The notes under the pieces were generated by a model. It was not told the DNA's origin. It ran no database searches and saw only the letters and a program-made list of their open reading frames with translations. From an uncultured Terriglobales bacterium (GTDB lineage Bacteria; Acidobacteriota; Terriglobia; Terriglobales; Acidobacteriaceae), in contig CATPBJ010000193.1 of the NCBI GenBank assembly GCA_955652395.1, positions 1 to 34,217 on the forward strand: a stretch of 34,217 nucleotides of DNA, given 5' to 3'. A program made the position numbers and the translations under genes. Shown here in pieces: positions 33,254 to 34,217 of the stretch (the first letter of the stretch is position 1; each line of letters opens with the position of its first letter).

Positions 33254-34217
33254 ATGCCCGATGCTCAATCGATTCTTGGGCAGACGGTCTCCCACTATCG
33301 GATTATCGACAAGCTGGGCGGCGGCGGGATGGGTGTGAGGACACTTCCCTGGGCCGATTCGTTGCTCTGAAATTCCTGCCCGACGACATAGCGCAAGACA
33401 CTCAAGCCCTGGAGCGCTTTCGCCGCGAAGCTCGCGCCGCATCTTCCCTGAATCATCCCAACATCTGCACCATCTATGAAATTGGCGAGCATGACAGCCG
33501 CCGCTTCATGGTGATGGAGTACCTCGAAGGCAAGACTCTGCGGGACGCAATCCTGGGCCGCCCGATCGAGACTGACCGTCTGGTTGACCTGGGCATCGAA
33601 ATCGCCGACGCGCTCGACGCCGCTCATGCCAAAGGCATCGTTCATCGCGATATCAAGCCTGCCAATCTGTTCGTTACCGATCGCGGTTACGCGAAAATTC
33701 TCGACTTCGGTTTAGCCAAGATCAACGCGCCTACCGTTCGAAGTCCAGTGAAACACCGACGATGACCGAGGAGCATCTCACCAGTCCCGGAAGCGCGCTC
33801 GGCACCGTCGCCTACATGTCGCCCGAACAGGCGCTAGGGAAGGACCTGGACGCTCGCACCGATCTGTTCTCCTTCGGCGCGGTGCTTTACGAGATGGCCA
33901 CCGGGACGCTTCCCTTCAGAGGTGACACCTCCGCCGCGCTCTTCAATTCGATTCTTAACAAGGAGCCTGCCTCGGCGCTTCGCCTGAATCCTGGCCTGCC
34001 TTCGGAACTCGAACACATTATCGGCAAGTCCCTCGATAAGGACCGCGACGTCCGCTACCAGAGCGCAGCAGACCTGCGCGCCGACCTAACGCGCCTCAAG
34101 CGCGATACCACTTCCGGCAAAGTGAGCGCTGGCAAAGGGTCAATTGCGGAATCTGAAGAAAAAGCTCGTTGGCCTTGGGCGGTGATGGCCATCATGCTGG
34201 TGATCACGGGGGCGATC
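33254..34217 (+). pseudogene. Serine/threonine protein kinase, frame-disrupted, cut by window end
   Basis: A Hanks-type kinase (PknB-like) reads in three frames. The first frame, from ATG 33254, gives the start and glycine loop (KLGGGGMGV). At about 33335 the codons for the usual V-Y-K-A-E are missing, and the reading continues in a second frame with [14 protein letters not shown], the HRDIKPAN loop and DFGLAK. That frame ends at 33763-33765. From about 33740 a third frame carries [26 protein letters not shown] text and the rest of the domain, then a membrane helix as the window ends. All catalytic motifs are present but no single frame encodes them. It is either a recent pseudogene or sequence error. 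Confidence 0.75.

Overview
The window (about 34.2 kb, GC-rich) looks like a chromosomal segment from a member of the Acidobacteriota (Koribacter/Terriglobia-like). This is inferred from the gene repertoire (BlaI/M56 pair, DUF2934 protein, Ccm-type cytochrome biogenesis, Hanks-type kinase with a C-terminal membrane segment, error-prone DnaE2) and from the many short GC-rich palindromic repeats. No rRNA, tRNA, CRISPR array, insertion sequence or prophage was seen.

Layout. 1-1.7 kb: a decayed Na+/H+ antiporter (minus) and an EamA-type transporter. 1.8-7.2 kb (plus): hslV-hslU protease, a class III aminotransferase, a fibronectin-type lipoprotein and a small membrane protein. 7.2-10.1 kb (minus): yceD-rpmF-plsX-fabD, followed by a vapC toxin remnant. 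10.4-11.6 kb (plus): an aldo/keto reductase. 11.6-17.3 kb (minus): a TPR membrane protein, a DksA/TraR zinc-finger protein and a cytochrome c maturation operon (ccmF-ccmH-CcmI-like-membrane protein). 17.5-22.3 kb (minus): DUF2934 protein, dnaE2 carrying three in-frame repeat insertions, and a MerB-like protein. 22.3-27.4 kb (minus): a branched-chain amino acid operon leuA-ilvB-ilvN-ilvC. 27.8-28.7 kb: PilZ-like and STAS proteins. 28.9-32.4 kb (minus): HtrA/DegP protease and blaI-blaR. 32.7 kb to the end (plus): an NTF2-like secreted protein and a frame-disrupted serine/threonine kinase cut by the window edge.

The most notable signals are regulatory. (1) leuA is preceded by a 38-codon leader peptide very rich in Leu/Val/Ile, a 14-bp intrinsic terminator and a competing antiterminator that overlaps the leader stop codon: a complete translation-coupled attenuator. 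It moves the leuA start to a TTG with a strong ribosome binding site. LeuA itself lacks the C-terminal leucine-feedback domain, so attenuation may be the main leucine control. (2) An identical 18-bp palindrome lies over the -35 box of blaI-blaR and just upstream of the neighbouring degP gene, suggesting that a BlaI repressor and M56 metalloprotease sensor control an HtrA periplasmic protease rather than a beta-lactamase. (3) dnaE2 has absorbed three clusters of the palindromic repeats otherwise found between genes, adding roughly 130 residues without breaking the frame.
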